A stretch of DNA of 31,913 nt from an uncultured Bacillaceae bacterium (GCA_937983065.1 CALKAL010000163.1:1-31913); one strand, 5' to 3'. Shown: positions 7,599 through 16,091, numbered from the stretch's first letter. The notes: generated by a model not told the origin, from the sequence alone. Program-made: numbers and translations.

Positions 7599-8701
7599 TT
7601 CATGAAATAAACGTAAAAGCATTAAATAGAAATTATCCGATTTATATCGGTGAAAATTTACGATTTAATTTATATGAATTGATTAAGCCCTTCCAATTTT
7701 CAAAAGCTTTTATTTTAACGGATGATCATGTCGAAAAGCTTTATTTAAAAGACGTCATTCAATCATTAGATAAAAATATGCATTACGATTATTACGTCAT
7801 GAAACATGGAGAGTCATCTAAATCATTTAAAACGTATATCGATATTCAAACGAATCTTTTAAATCATCAATATGACCGCGACGGAGTGATTATCGCTTTA
7901 GGTGGTGGGGTTGTTGGGGATATAGGAGGTTTTATCGCATCGACTTATATGCGTGGCATTGGCTTCATTCAAATGCCGACAACACTTCTCGCTCATGATA
8001 GTAGTATCGGCGGGAAAGTGGCAATCAATTTAAACGAAACGAAAAATATCATCGGCTCCTTTTATCCACCACATGCTGTCATTTATGATACAAATACATT
8101 AAAAACATTAGATGAACAACAGAAAAGATCAGGATTTGCGGAAATGATTAAGCATGGATTTTTAGCAGATGAAACTTTTTTAGCTCAGCTTAAAAATAAA
8201 ATGGATGAACGAATTCATATTGAAACCGATTCATTTTTACCGTTACTAAAACAATCGATAGAAATTAAACAAACGTTAATTGAAACGGACGAAAGGGAAA
8301 ATAATGTACGGAAGTTTTTAAACCTTGGTCACACACTCGGCCATGCTGTTGAAGCAACGATGTATAACGAGTACACCCACGGGGAATGTGTCATGTACGG
8401 ATTATTATTTGCTCTTTACGTCTCCGATCAACAAAACGATGCTTCTTTTCTGTTAACCGATGATTTGTTAGCTTGGATTCGTCGATTAAATTATCCAATT
8501 GCCGCAATTAATGAACAATTAAATCGTGATCAAGTCATTAATAAAATGTTAAAGGATAAAAAAAATAAGCAAAATCATATACAGTTCGTTTTACTAAAAA
8601 ACATTGGGAAGCCGTATATGGCACCATTTCAACGTGATCAAATCAAACAATTGCTCGCAGACTTTCAAACATATTTAAAAATGAACGGGGTAGCTCAATG
8701 A
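7595..8701 (+). CDS. aroB: 3-dehydroquinate synthase
   Basis: AroB converts DAHP to 3-dehydroquinate using NAD and a divalent metal. The 368-residue product carries the NAD-binding ALGGGVVGDIGGFIA segment, the PTTLLAHDSSIGGK motif and GHTLGHAVE with metal-ligand histidine. TTG 7595 is the probable start: GAAAGGA lies 10 nt upstream and the first residues (IHEINVKALNRNYPIYIGE) match family N-termini. It overlaps aroC by 4 nt and aroA by 4 nt (ATGA). In B. subtilis aroH, trpEDCFBA, hisC and tyrA intervene before aroA; none is present here. Confidence 0.96.
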   Translation: MIHEINVKALNRNYPIYIGENLRFNLYELIKPFQFSKAFILTDDHVEKLYLKDVIQSLDKNMHYDYYVMKHGESSKSFKTYIDIQTNLLNHQYDRDGVIIALGGGVVGDIGGFIASTYMRGIGFIQMPTTLLAHDSSIGGKVAINLNETKNIIGSFYPPHAVIYDTNTLKTLDEQQKRSGFAEMIKHGFLADETFLAQLKNKMDERIHIETDSFLPLLKQSIEIKQTLIETDERENNVRKFLNLGHTLGHAVEATMYNEYTHGECVMYGLLFALYVSDQQNDASFLLTDDLLAWIRRLNYPIAAINEQLNRDQVINKMLKDKKNKQNHIQFVLLKNIGKPYMAPFQRDQIKQLLADFQTYLKMNGVAQ

Positions 8702-9984
8702 AAAATTTAGACATTAAGCACAGTGGAATGAATGGAGAAATTGAAGTACCAGGGGATAAGTCCATTTCCCATCGAGCGATAATTTTCGGTTCGATTGCCC
8801 GCGGTGAAACAACGATAACTAACTTTTTAACATCTGAGGACTGCATGCGTACGGTCAATGCATTTAGACAATTTGGAGTCGACATTGAACTAGACGAAAA
8901 TAAAGTAACGATTCGAAGTGAAGGAATCGATCATTTCAAACAGCCGAAAGAACCGATTTATCTTGGTAATTCTGGTACGACAGCCCGACTCATTTTAGGA
9001 GTTTGTGCGACTTTACCATTTTCTGTTCAACTCGTTGGGGATGAATCATTAAATAAAAGACCAATGAAACGAGTTATTGAGCCTCTTGAAAAAATGGGAG
9101 CACAATTCCACAGTCAAAATAGTTTATTGCCAATGACAGTTGAGGGACGTTCATTATTACCGATTCAATATGATTTAAACGTTCCAAGTGCCCAAGTGAA
9201 ATCAGCAATTATATTAGCTAGCCTTTTTACAAAAGGAGAAACCGTTATTCTAGAAAAAGCAACGACTAGAGATCATACCGAAAGAATGATTCCTCTTTTT
9301 AACGGTGACATTAAAAAGAGTCAAAAATCATTAATCGTAAGTGGAAAGCAACAATTGTCAGGGGCAACCATTGATATTCCTGGTGATTTTTCATCCGCGG
9401 CATTTTTCATAGTAGGTGCGATTATAACCGAAGGCAGTTATATAACGATTAAAAATGTTAGTCTAAACCCAACTAGAACTGGATTATTAACGGTATTAAA
9501 ACGAATGGGTGCTCAAATTGAAACGGAAATTACAAGCTTCATCGGTGACGAACCTGTAGGAACAATCGTCGCAAAACATTCTAAGCTTACACCGACAACT
9601 ATTGATGAAGAAGAAGTTCCGTTAATGGTTGATGAAATTCCTTTATTAGCTCTTGCTGCAACTCAAGCAAAAGGCGAAATGATCATTGATCATATAAAAG
9701 AATTAAGGATTAAAGAAACTGACCGAATTAAGGCAACGGTCAATATATTAAAAAGTCTTAATGGTAATATTGAAGAGGATGGGGATCGAATTAAAATAAC
9801 TGGAACATCGCAGTTAAAAGGTTCACATGTTGAATCATACAACGACCATCGCATGGCTATGATGACAACTGTTGCCTCACTCATTGCCGATGGGCCAGTT
9901 TCTATTTCGAATTATTCTTGCATTAATATTTCTTACCCAAATTTTTTAAATGATTTAAATAAACTTGTAGCTGCAAACGAGTGA
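8698..9984 (+). CDS. aroA: 3-phosphoshikimate 1-carboxyvinyltransferase (EPSP synthase, class II type)
   Basis: EPSP synthase transfers the enolpyruvyl group of PEP to shikimate 3-phosphate. The protein is 428 residues, normal for the family. PGDKSISHR at 18-26 and LGNSGTTARL are substrate-binding motifs. The four motifs used to define class II enzymes are present: GDKS at 19-22, SAQVK at 164-168, RDHTE at 191-195 and NPTR at 257-260. Class II enzymes are typically less sensitive to glyphosate than class I; that is family knowledge, not tested here. In B. subtilis the gene is called aroE. The start overlaps aroB as ATGA. Confidence 0.97.
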   Translation: MKNLDIKHSGMNGEIEVPGDKSISHRAIIFGSIARGETTITNFLTSEDCMRTVNAFRQFGVDIELDENKVTIRSEGIDHFKQPKEPIYLGNSGTTARLILGVCATLPFSVQLVGDESLNKRPMKRVIEPLEKMGAQFHSQNSLLPMTVEGRSLLPIQYDLNVPSAQVKSAIILASLFTKGETVILEKATTRDHTERMIPLFNGDIKKSQKSLIVSGKQQLSGATIDIPGDFSSAAFFIVGAIITEGSYITIKNVSLNPTRTGLLTVLKRMGAQIETEITSFIGDEPVGTIVAKHSKLTPTTIDEEEVPLMVDEIPLLALAATQAKGEMIIDHIKELRIKETDRIKATVNILKSLNGNIEEDGDRIKITGTSQLKGSHVESYNDHRMAMMTTVASLIADGPVSISNYSCINISYPNFLNDLNKLVAANE

Positions 9985-9999
9985 ATAGGAGGATTGTGA

Positions 10000-11259
10000 A
10001 TGGGTCCGATTCCAGAGGCGTTAGAACTTTTTGAAAATGGAAAAGTGACGGAGGCCGTTGAGCTTTTAATGACAGAAGTCAGTGAAGTGAGTGAACAAGA
10101 ACAATTTGCAATCGGGGAGCTTTTACATAGCTGGGGTTTTTTAAATGAAGCTGCTTCGGTGTTTAATGACTTATTAACGGCAAACGAAGATGATCATGAA
10201 GTGAAATTTATGCTCGCAGACATTTATATCGATTTAGAAGAGGATGAAAAAGCGTTACAGTTAATTGAAGATATCGATCCAGAAGATCCAGATTATGTAC
10301 GAGCATTAGTCGTTTTAGCTGATATATATGAGCAACAAGGGCTTTATGAAGTTTCCGAGCAAAAATTACTGCAAGCCCAACGAATAGCCCCTAAAAACGA
10401 AGCCATCGATCTAGCATTAGCCGAATTATATTTTCACGTCGGCGATTTTTCTAACGCAATTTATTATTATGAAAAAGTAAAACATTTAGCCGACCAATTC
10501 CCATTTGTAAACATACAAGAACGGCTTGCCGAAAGCTATTCTTCGATTGGAAAATGGGAAGAAGCATTAGAACAATATAAGCAATTAGATCTAGAACATC
10601 CAGATGAATTATTTAAATATGGCTATACTGCTTTTCAATTGAAAAGGTTTGATATTGCGATAAAAGTATGGGAAGATTTAATTAAATATGATAAAGATTA
10701 TACGAGTGTTTACCCTTATTTAGCACAAGCTTATGAAGAAGAAGGTCTAATAAAAGAAGCGAATAATGTATTAAAAAATGGCTTGCAATTTGATGAATAT
10801 AACATTGAGCTTTATATGACATTAGCGAAAAACGAAATTAAATTAAAACGTATTGATGAAGCGAAATCTTATTTGAAAGAAGCAATTGCATTAGATCCAG
10901 GTTATGAAGATGCAATCGAGCAGTTAATAACGCTCTATTTTTCACATGATGAATTTGAAGAGGCGAAGGATTTAATTGAAGAGTTAATGAAATTTAAACC
11001 GTATCCTAATTTATTAGATTGGCGGTTAGCTCAAGTTTATGAGGAGCTTGAATTGTTTGATAAAGCAAATACATTTTATGAAAAAGCAGCACTTGTTTTT
11101 AATAATGACCCTTCCTTTCAAAAAGAGTATGGATTTTTTTTAGTGGAAGAGGGTAAATATAAAGAAGCAAAACAGCTACTACAATCGTATTTAAAAAGTC
11201 ATCCTGAAGATGAGGATGTTTATGACTATTTAAACCGATTAATAGGGGAAGATGAATAG
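10000..11259 (+). CDS. ypiA: TPR-repeat protein YpiA
   Basis: The 419-residue, acidic, soluble protein is built of tandem tetratricopeptide repeats; repeat-like units such as ALVVLADIYEQQGLYEVSEQ and IYYYEKVKHLADQFPF recur through most of the length. TPR domains scaffold protein interactions, and no catalytic motif is visible. The order aroA-ypiA-ypiB-ypiF matches B. subtilis, where YpiA is of uncertain function. ATG 10000 follows AGGAGGATTGTGA. It starts 15 nt after aroA and probably continues that transcript. The name rests on architecture plus position. Confidence 0.88.
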   Translation: MGPIPEALELFENGKVTEAVELLMTEVSEVSEQEQFAIGELLHSWGFLNEAASVFNDLLTANEDDHEVKFMLADIYIDLEEDEKALQLIEDIDPEDPDYVRALVVLADIYEQQGLYEVSEQKLLQAQRIAPKNEAIDLALAELYFHVGDFSNAIYYYEKVKHLADQFPFVNIQERLAESYSSIGKWEEALEQYKQLDLEHPDELFKYGYTAFQLKRFDIAIKVWEDLIKYDKDYTSVYPYLAQAYEEEGLIKEANNVLKNGLQFDEYNIELYMTLAKNEIKLKRIDEAKSYLKEAIALDPGYEDAIEQLITLYFSHDEFEEAKDLIEELMKFKPYPNLLDWRLAQVYEELELFDKANTFYEKAALVFNNDPSFQKEYGFFLVEEGKYKEAKQLLQSYLKSHPEDEDVYDYLNRLIGEDE

Positions 11260-11268
11260 GTGAGATGA

Positions 11269-11814
11269 ATGGACATTAGCTTAAATAAAAAACGGCGATT
11301 CATCTATTGGTTTTTATCAAATCATCAATTCAATCAGAGAGAAGTCGTTTGGCTATTACAATACGTCATGAAACGCGACTATTTATTAAAGCAAATTCAT
11401 TTCGTTTACGAAGCTCATCTATGTCCTAGAAGTATCATTTTATCAACTGTGACGGATGAAAAACGACCGTTTAGATTTTATAAAAATCATATCGTTACGA
11501 CGGATGTCGAAAAAGCGTTTCATGATATTCGCTTGAATCCAGAAGAAGCTATTTATTTTGAATGTATATATGAAGACGTAAGGAAATCTCTCATGTATGC
11601 ATCTGTTTTAGAAGATAATCCGTATTTACCAGATGATTATTATTTAAACAACGAAGATTTCACTCAATTAGAAAAAATGTTAACTAAAAAAACGGTACAG
11701 TTTGAAATTAAACAGTTAAAACGAAAAATTGATACAGCTTTAGATGAAGGAAATGAAGAAGATTTTCTTAAATACGCTGAACATTTACGTCATATACAAC
11801 AAAAAGAGAAATAG
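11269..11814 (+). CDS. ypiB: YpiB family protein (UPF0302, IDEAL domain)
   Basis: The 181-residue protein matches the UPF0302 family. It has the N-terminal RRFIYWFLSNHQFNQRE segment and CPRSIILST followed by PFRFYK, and FHDIRLNPEE lies in the middle. The C-terminus has an IDEAL-type helix around KIDTALDEGNEEDFLKY. The biochemical role is not known to me. It lies 9 nt after ypiA, with AGGTGAGATG before the start, and 12 nt before ypiF. The three genes form one unit ahead of the respiratory qcr operon, as in B. subtilis. Confidence 0.9.
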   Translation: MDISLNKKRRFIYWFLSNHQFNQREVVWLLQYVMKRDYLLKQIHFVYEAHLCPRSIILSTVTDEKRPFRFYKNHIVTTDVEKAFHDIRLNPEEAIYFECIYEDVRKSLMYASVLEDNPYLPDDYYLNNEDFTQLEKMLTKKTVQFEIKQLKRKIDTALDEGNEEDFLKYAEHLRHIQQKEK

Positions 11815-11826
11815 GGGCGACTAACG

Positions 11827-12291
11827 ATGAAATGGAGAACAAATGATATAAAACAATATGTCCAAGCAAAAGAGTATATTGATACAGCACTTATTCCGTT
11901 AATTCCGTTTTCGTTAAGTAATGATCAGCAAATAAAAGAGTTAGTCTTTCAAAAAGAACTAATGGACGTTTATGTGAATCATATCGAACAACAGTTAAAA
12001 GGCCGCATATTTCTTTTACCTGAATATTACTACTTAAAAGATGACAAAATAAATGAAGAGCTAACTAAACTTAATCGATTTACGAAACACGTTCATAATC
12101 AACCATTTAAATATACATTTTTAATCACCTTTGATCGCGAATGGCGAAAAGTGATTAAAGAGTTAGATGATGTTGAATTATTATGGATTCCTAGTATGAA
12201 GGAGGGGGATTTATCACAAAAAGAAACACAAAAAATGATTCAATCTCAAGTAAAAGAAATTGAACAATTGATCATGGATAGTTGGAATTAA
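11827..12291 (+). CDS. ypiF: YpiF family protein (DUF2487)
   Basis: A 154-residue soluble protein begins MKWRTNDIKQYVQAKEYIDT, the conserved start of the YpiF/DUF2487 family. It has no signal or membrane segment. The middle carries LPEYYYL and a beta-rich FLITFDREW stretch. Function is unknown. It follows ypiB by 12 nt with GGGGCG upstream. In B. subtilis it is likewise directly upstream of qcrA. No clear terminator separates it from the qcr promoter, so readthrough into qcrA is possible. Confidence 0.87.
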   Translation: MKWRTNDIKQYVQAKEYIDTALIPLIPFSLSNDQQIKELVFQKELMDVYVNHIEQQLKGRIFLLPEYYYLKDDKINEELTKLNRFTKHVHNQPFKYTFLITFDREWRKVIKELDDVELLWIPSMKEGDLSQKETQKMIQSQVKEIEQLIMDSWN

Positions 12292-12330
12292 ATTTAATTA
12301 TGACATTTTTTCATCAAAACATTGTTTTTA

Positions 12331-12359
12331 TTGACCAGTTTCTCGGTTTACGCTATCAT
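12331..12359 (+). promoter_or_regulatory. SigA promoter of the qcrABC operon
   Basis: TTGACC at 12331-12336 and TATCAT at 12354-12359 are separated by exactly 17 nt. The predicted transcript start leaves a leader of about 70 nt before qcrA. Confidence 0.72.
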
Positions 12360-12434
12360 TGTATTGTCCTAATAAATATGTAAAACAGCTTTACCCTGTT
12401 CGTTTTTAACTGAATGGATAGAGGGGGGAAAAAC

Positions 12435-12950
12435 ATGAGCGATAAAAAGCATAATGAAGTTACACGACGTCAATTTTTAAACTACACACTAATGGGTGTT
12501 GGTGGATTCATGGGTGCAGCCGTGTTAGCACCGATGGTTGGATTTGCTATCGACCCATTACTTAAAGGTGAAAAAGAATCGGATTTCGTTTACATCATGG
12601 ATGTTGATGAAATCACAAATGAACCACAACGAAAAACATTCGTTATTGATCAAGTTGATGGTTGGTATGAATCACAAGTTGAACGTACTGCGTGGATTTA
12701 CAAAAATAATAATGGAGACATATTAGCCTTATCACCAGTATGTACCCATTTAGGTTGTACTGTTGACTGGAACTCAAATGCGGATTTTCCGAATGAGTTC
12801 TTTTGCCCATGTCATTTTGGACGTTTTGACAGTAATGGTGTGAATATTGCAGGTACGCCACCTACAGAGCCACTCCATCAATATGAATATCAAATTACAG
12901 ACGGTAAATTATATTTATCTGGAAAATCGAACCCTAGAGAGGAGGCGTAA
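12435..12950 (+). CDS. qcrA: Menaquinol:cytochrome c reductase Rieske iron-sulfur subunit
   Basis: QcrA carries the [2Fe-2S] cluster that takes the first electron from menaquinol. The 171-residue protein has a twin-arginine motif (TRRQFLNY, residues 10-17) followed by a hydrophobic anchor at about 18-38, which fits Tat-dependent insertion. The cluster ligands are in CTHLGC (103-108) and CPCH (124-127). The start ATG 12435 follows GAGGGGGG; a longer frame from 12414 overlaps that ribosome site. It is the first gene of qcrABC, with its own promoter just upstream. Confidence 0.97.
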   Translation: MSDKKHNEVTRRQFLNYTLMGVGGFMGAAVLAPMVGFAIDPLLKGEKESDFVYIMDVDEITNEPQRKTFVIDQVDGWYESQVERTAWIYKNNNGDILALSPVCTHLGCTVDWNSNADFPNEFFCPCHFGRFDSNGVNIAGTPPTEPLHQYEYQITDGKLYLSGKSNPREEA

Positions 12951-12956
12951 TATAAA

Positions 12957-13631
12957 ATGATTAGCAAAATTTATGATTGGATTGATGAACGTCTTGATAT
13001 TACGCCGATGTGGCGGGATATTGCAGATCATGAAGTTCCTGAACACGTTAATCCAGCGCACCATTTTTCAGCGTTTGTATACTGTTTTGGTGGATTAACT
13101 TTCTTTGTAGTAGTTATTCAAGTACTATCTGGTATGTTTTTAACAATGTACTATGTTCCGGATATCGAGAACGCATTCCAATCCGTAAAATATTTACAGT
13201 CACAAGTAGCCCATGGTCAACTTGTTCGAGGGATGCACCACTGGGGAGCAAGTGTTGTTATCGTAATGATTTTCTTACATACATTACGAGTCTTTTTCCA
13301 AGGTGCTTACAAGAAACCTCGTGAGTTAAACTGGGTTGTTGGTGTCTTATTATTTTTCTGTATTTTAGGTTTAGGATTCACAGGTTATTTACTACCGTGG
13401 GATAACAAAGCGTTTTTCGCAACTCAAGTTGGACTAGAAATTGCTGAAAGTATTCCATTTATCGGTACGGAAATAAAAACATTATTAGCTGGTGACCCAG
13501 AAATCGTCGGTGCGCAAACATTAACACGATTCTTTGCAATCCATGTGTTCTTCTTACCAGCAGCCTTATTCGTTTTAATGGCAATTCACTTTATTATGAT
13601 TCGAAGACAAGGTATTTCTGGACCACTATAA
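12957..13631 (+). CDS. qcrB: Menaquinol:cytochrome c reductase cytochrome b subunit (b6 type)
   Basis: QcrB is the short cytochrome b6-like integral membrane subunit that binds two b hemes and the quinol sites. The 224-residue protein has four hydrophobic helices. Axial histidine pairs lie in GMHHWGASVV...FLHTLRVF and in FFAIHVFF...AIHFIM. C43 in YCFGG corresponds to the cysteine that attaches heme c(i) in b6f-type and Bacillus enzymes. It lies 6 nt after qcrA with GAGAGGAGG upstream of the start. Confidence 0.97.
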   Translation: MISKIYDWIDERLDITPMWRDIADHEVPEHVNPAHHFSAFVYCFGGLTFFVVVIQVLSGMFLTMYYVPDIENAFQSVKYLQSQVAHGQLVRGMHHWGASVVIVMIFLHTLRVFFQGAYKKPRELNWVVGVLLFFCILGLGFTGYLLPWDNKAFFATQVGLEIAESIPFIGTEIKTLLAGDPEIVGAQTLTRFFAIHVFFLPAALFVLMAIHFIMIRRQGISGPL

Positions 13632-13676
13632 GATTTGCATACTGAATTTTTATAACTGTAGAAGGAGGGAACACAT

Positions 13677-14495
13677 TTGCGTAGAGGAAAAGGGTTAAAA
13701 TTTGTTGGTGACTCCCGTGTTATTGATAAGGAAACCCGCGATAAAATACCTAAAGATTATTCAGAATATCCAGGAAGAACTGAGGCTTTTTGGCCGAACT
13801 TCTTACTTAAAGAATGGTTAGTTGGATCTGTTTTCTTAATTGGGTTTTTATGTTTAGTTGCAGCGGCACCTTCACCGCTTGAGCAACAGGCTGACCCGAA
13901 TAACGCAGCATATATTCCGCTACCAGACTGGTATTTCTTGTTTTTATATGAGTTATTAAAGTACAATTACGCATCAAATGACTATATCGTCATTGGTACG
14001 ATGGTCATTCCAGGCTTAGCGTTTGGAGCTTTATTATTAGCACCATTTTTAGATAAAGGACCAGAACGTCGCTTAACACGCCGTCCAATTGCTTCTTCAT
14101 TAATGTTGTTAGCAGTTGCATCAGTCATTTGGTTAACATATGAATCCGTTGCATCAACTGACTGGGAAGCTCGCGCGGAGTATTCTGTGACGAATGAAGC
14201 GCCACAGCTTGAGGTCGATACATCTGATCCAGGATATGAAGTTTATCAGGCAAACTGTTTAAGCTGTCATGGTGATGCTTTGCAAGGAAATGCACCTGTA
14301 GGACCTCCATTAGTTGAGATTACTTATGAGCCAGAGGCCATTAAGGAAATAGCAATTAACGGAATCGGTGAAATGCCTGCTGGACTTTTCCAAGGTACTG
14401 ATGAAGAATTAGATCTTTTAGCAGAATTTATTTATTCAACAGTAAACCAAGGTGAAGGCGGAGCATCTGAAACTGGAGATGACACTGAAGAATAA
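13677..14495 (+). CDS. qcrC: Menaquinol:cytochrome c reductase cytochrome b/c subunit
   Basis: QcrC fuses a subunit IV-like membrane part, with three hydrophobic helices, to a C-terminal extracytoplasmic cytochrome c domain. The heme c motif is CLSCH at residues 194-198, with the likely axial methionine M233 in GEMPAGLF. The 272-residue length is slightly above the 255 of B. subtilis; the extra length is an acidic Glu/Thr/Gly-rich tail. The start is TTG 13677, placed 8 nt after GAAGGAGG; no ATG offers a better site. It closes the operon, with a terminator after it. Confidence 0.97.
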   Translation: MRRGKGLKFVGDSRVIDKETRDKIPKDYSEYPGRTEAFWPNFLLKEWLVGSVFLIGFLCLVAAAPSPLEQQADPNNAAYIPLPDWYFLFLYELLKYNYASNDYIVIGTMVIPGLAFGALLLAPFLDKGPERRLTRRPIASSLMLLAVASVIWLTYESVASTDWEARAEYSVTNEAPQLEVDTSDPGYEVYQANCLSCHGDALQGNAPVGPPLVEITYEPEAIKEIAINGIGEMPAGLFQGTDEELDLLAEFIYSTVNQGEGGASETGDDTEE

Positions 14496-14499
14496 CTTT

Positions 14500-14530
14500 A
14501 AAAGCTGACTTTACTTAAGTCAGCTTTTTC
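14500..14530 (+). terminator. Rho-independent terminator of qcrABC
   Basis: An 11-bp perfect stem (14500-14510 with 14518-14528, core AAGCTGACT) and 7-nt loop are followed by T residues. It lies 4 nt past the qcrC stop. Confidence 0.92.
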
Positions 14531-14556
14531 TATATTTAATTTAGGTGATGCTGATG

Positions 14557-15135
14557 ATGAGATTTATATTAATGGACAAACGTTTTCTTTTAATACTATT
14601 CGTTATTAACCTTTTCGGAACGATTTACGGTTATATGTGGTACGAATCGCAGCTTAGAAGTACCCCTACAATATTTATACCTTTCGTTCCCGATAGCCCG
14701 ACCGCCTCACTTTTTTTCGTCATCGTATTAATTGGTTTTTTACTTAATAAAAACTTTAAATATTTTGAAGCGTTAGCGATGTTAACATTATTTAAATATG
14801 GTGTTTGGGCAGTCGTTATGAATTTACTTACTTTCATGAAGGGCGTACCAGTTACACCAGCTGCTTTAATGTTGATCGTTTCTCATGGTGCAATGGCCAT
14901 TCAAGCATTACTTTATTCGCCATTTTTTAAAATAGAAACGAGACATTTAGTGTTCGCAGCCATTTGGACGTTACATAATGATGTGATTGATTATGTCTAT
15001 GGAATGATGCCACGATATTATACGTTAACGCAACATATGAATGAAATTGGGTATTTCACGTTTTGGCTAAGCTTACTTTCGATATTCTTAGTGTATCGAT
15101 TTGGAATGAACCATCGAACTGAAAAGCTGTCGTAA
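14557..15135 (+). CDS. ypjA: Membrane protein YpjA (DUF1405)
   Basis: The 192-residue polytopic membrane protein has about five to six hydrophobic segments and ends in a short charged tail. The family is DUF1405/YpjA, recognised from WYESQL, FIPFVPDSP and the LHNDVIDYVYG motif near residue 150. Function is unknown. The longer frame from GTG 14545 starts inside the AGGTGATG ribosome site. ATG 14557 gives 6-nt spacing, and ATG 14554 is possible. It follows the qcr operon as in B. subtilis. Confidence 0.9.
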   Translation: MRFILMDKRFLLILFVINLFGTIYGYMWYESQLRSTPTIFIPFVPDSPTASLFFVIVLIGFLLNKNFKYFEALAMLTLFKYGVWAVVMNLLTFMKGVPVTPAALMLIVSHGAMAIQALLYSPFFKIETRHLVFAAIWTLHNDVIDYVYGMMPRYYTLTQHMNEIGYFTFWLSLLSIFLVYRFGMNHRTEKLS

Positions 15136-15160
15136 GCATATGATATGTTAAATGCTTACG
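15131..15160 (+). repeat. Inverted repeat at the ypjA stop
   Basis: CGTAAGCAT at 15131-15139 and its exact complement ATGCTTACG at 15152-15160 flank a 12-nt AT-rich spacer. It overlaps the ypjA stop codon (15133-15135) and ends at the ribosome site of the next small gene. There is no T run after it, so it is not a normal terminator. Confidence 0.8.
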
Positions 15161-15173
15161 AGGGGATGAAAGT

Positions 15174-15353
15174 ATGCTCATACTCACAACGACAGCGATT
15201 GATGAATCGGTATGGTCTGGGTTTATTGCTACGATTATCCTTGTTTCTTCAATAATTTTCACAACATTATTTTATGTGGCTTGGCAAAAATATAAAGAAG
15301 ATAAAAAATCAGATGAAAGCAAACAAATTGACGTAGATAAAAAAGGTAAATAA
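15174..15353 (+). CDS. Small single-span membrane protein, 59 residues (possible YpjB remnant)
   Basis: ATG 15174 follows GAGGGGATG, and the frame runs 59 residues to TAA 15351-15353. A short N-terminal part (MLILTTTAIDESVWSGF) leads into one hydrophobic span of about 20 residues. It then becomes basic and charged: YVAWQKYKEDKK, ending in lysine-rich residues. This looks like a membrane anchor with an inside tail. In B. subtilis this position, after ypjA, holds ypjB, a roughly 260-residue sporulation-associated membrane protein that I recall as having a C-terminal anchor. The small ORF may be all that is left of it, or an unrelated small protein. It has a good ribosome site and coding-like composition, but no family match that I can confirm. 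Confidence 0.65.
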   Translation: MLILTTTAIDESVWSGFIATIILVSSIIFTTLFYVAWQKYKEDKKSDESKQIDVDKKGK

Positions 15354-15397
15354 AATTATATATAGGGAGACCTTTTTAAAAATTGGAGGAATACAAC

Positions 15398-16081
15398 ATG
15401 ACAATTGGCACAGCTTTAATCTATTTTTTAATTCTTTTAATTGTCCCGTTATGGGCTAGTAATAAAGTGCAAAGAACATATAAAAAACATATGAAAATAC
15501 CGAATTCATCTCATATGACGGGTGCAGAGGTCGCTCGTAAAATTTTGAATGAAAACGGTTTATATGACGTTAGAATTGAAGAGACTAAAGGAGTTTTATC
15601 CGATCATTATGACCCAAGATCTAAAGTTGTTCGGCTTTCCTCAAATAATTACCACGGTCACTCCCAAGCGGCAGCAGCTGTTGCCGCCCATGAAGTAGGA
15701 CATGCTATTCAAGATGCGGAAGACTATAGTTTTTTACGGTTTAGACATGCTTTGGTACCAGTAGCGAGTCTTGGTTCCAATATGTCGTATTTTTTAATTT
15801 TTATTGGCTTAATTTTAGGGGCAACGAATTTGTTTATTGTCGGAATTGTTTTAATGGCATTTGCCGTATTGTTTCAGCTTGTTACATTACCCGTCGAATT
15901 TAATGCTTCCAATCGGGCGATGGCTCAATTAGTTTCAACAGGTGTTATTACAAGCTCAGAAACAAGACCGACGAAAAAAGTGTTAGATGCAGCTGCTTTA
16001 ACGTATGTTGCAGCAGCCGTTGTTGCGCTAATGGAGCTATTACGATTCATTATGTTATTTTTAGCGGCGAATAGAGATTAA
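15398..16081 (+). CDS. YugP-like membrane zinc metallopeptidase
   Basis: A 227-residue membrane protein of the Zn_peptidase_2 (YugP) family. It has an N-terminal membrane span at about residues 4-22 and the zinc motif HEVGH at 98-102 after SQAAAAVAA. Further hydrophobic segments lie around 120-160 and near the C-terminus, along with the conserved LPVEFNASNRA. The HExxH pair of histidines would bind zinc, with the glutamate as catalytic base. Substrates of this family are not established to my knowledge. ATG 15398 follows GGAGGA at 7 nt; an upstream TTG at 15383 overlaps that site. In B. subtilis yugP lies elsewhere, so its position here is notable. A terminator follows. Confidence 0.92.
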   Translation: MTIGTALIYFLILLIVPLWASNKVQRTYKKHMKIPNSSHMTGAEVARKILNENGLYDVRIEETKGVLSDHYDPRSKVVRLSSNNYHGHSQAAAAVAAHEVGHAIQDAEDYSFLRFRHALVPVASLGSNMSYFLIFIGLILGATNLFIVGIVLMAFAVLFQLVTLPVEFNASNRAMAQLVSTGVITSSETRPTKKVLDAAALTYVAAAVVALMELLRFIMLFLAANRD

Positions 16082-16091
16082 AATGATAAAG

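Noticed and set aside
12292..12434. Additional gene or riboswitch between ypiF and qcrA
   Set aside because: The gap has a clear promoter and a short leader only. A weak 5-bp hairpin near 12384-12400 is too small to support a regulatory RNA.
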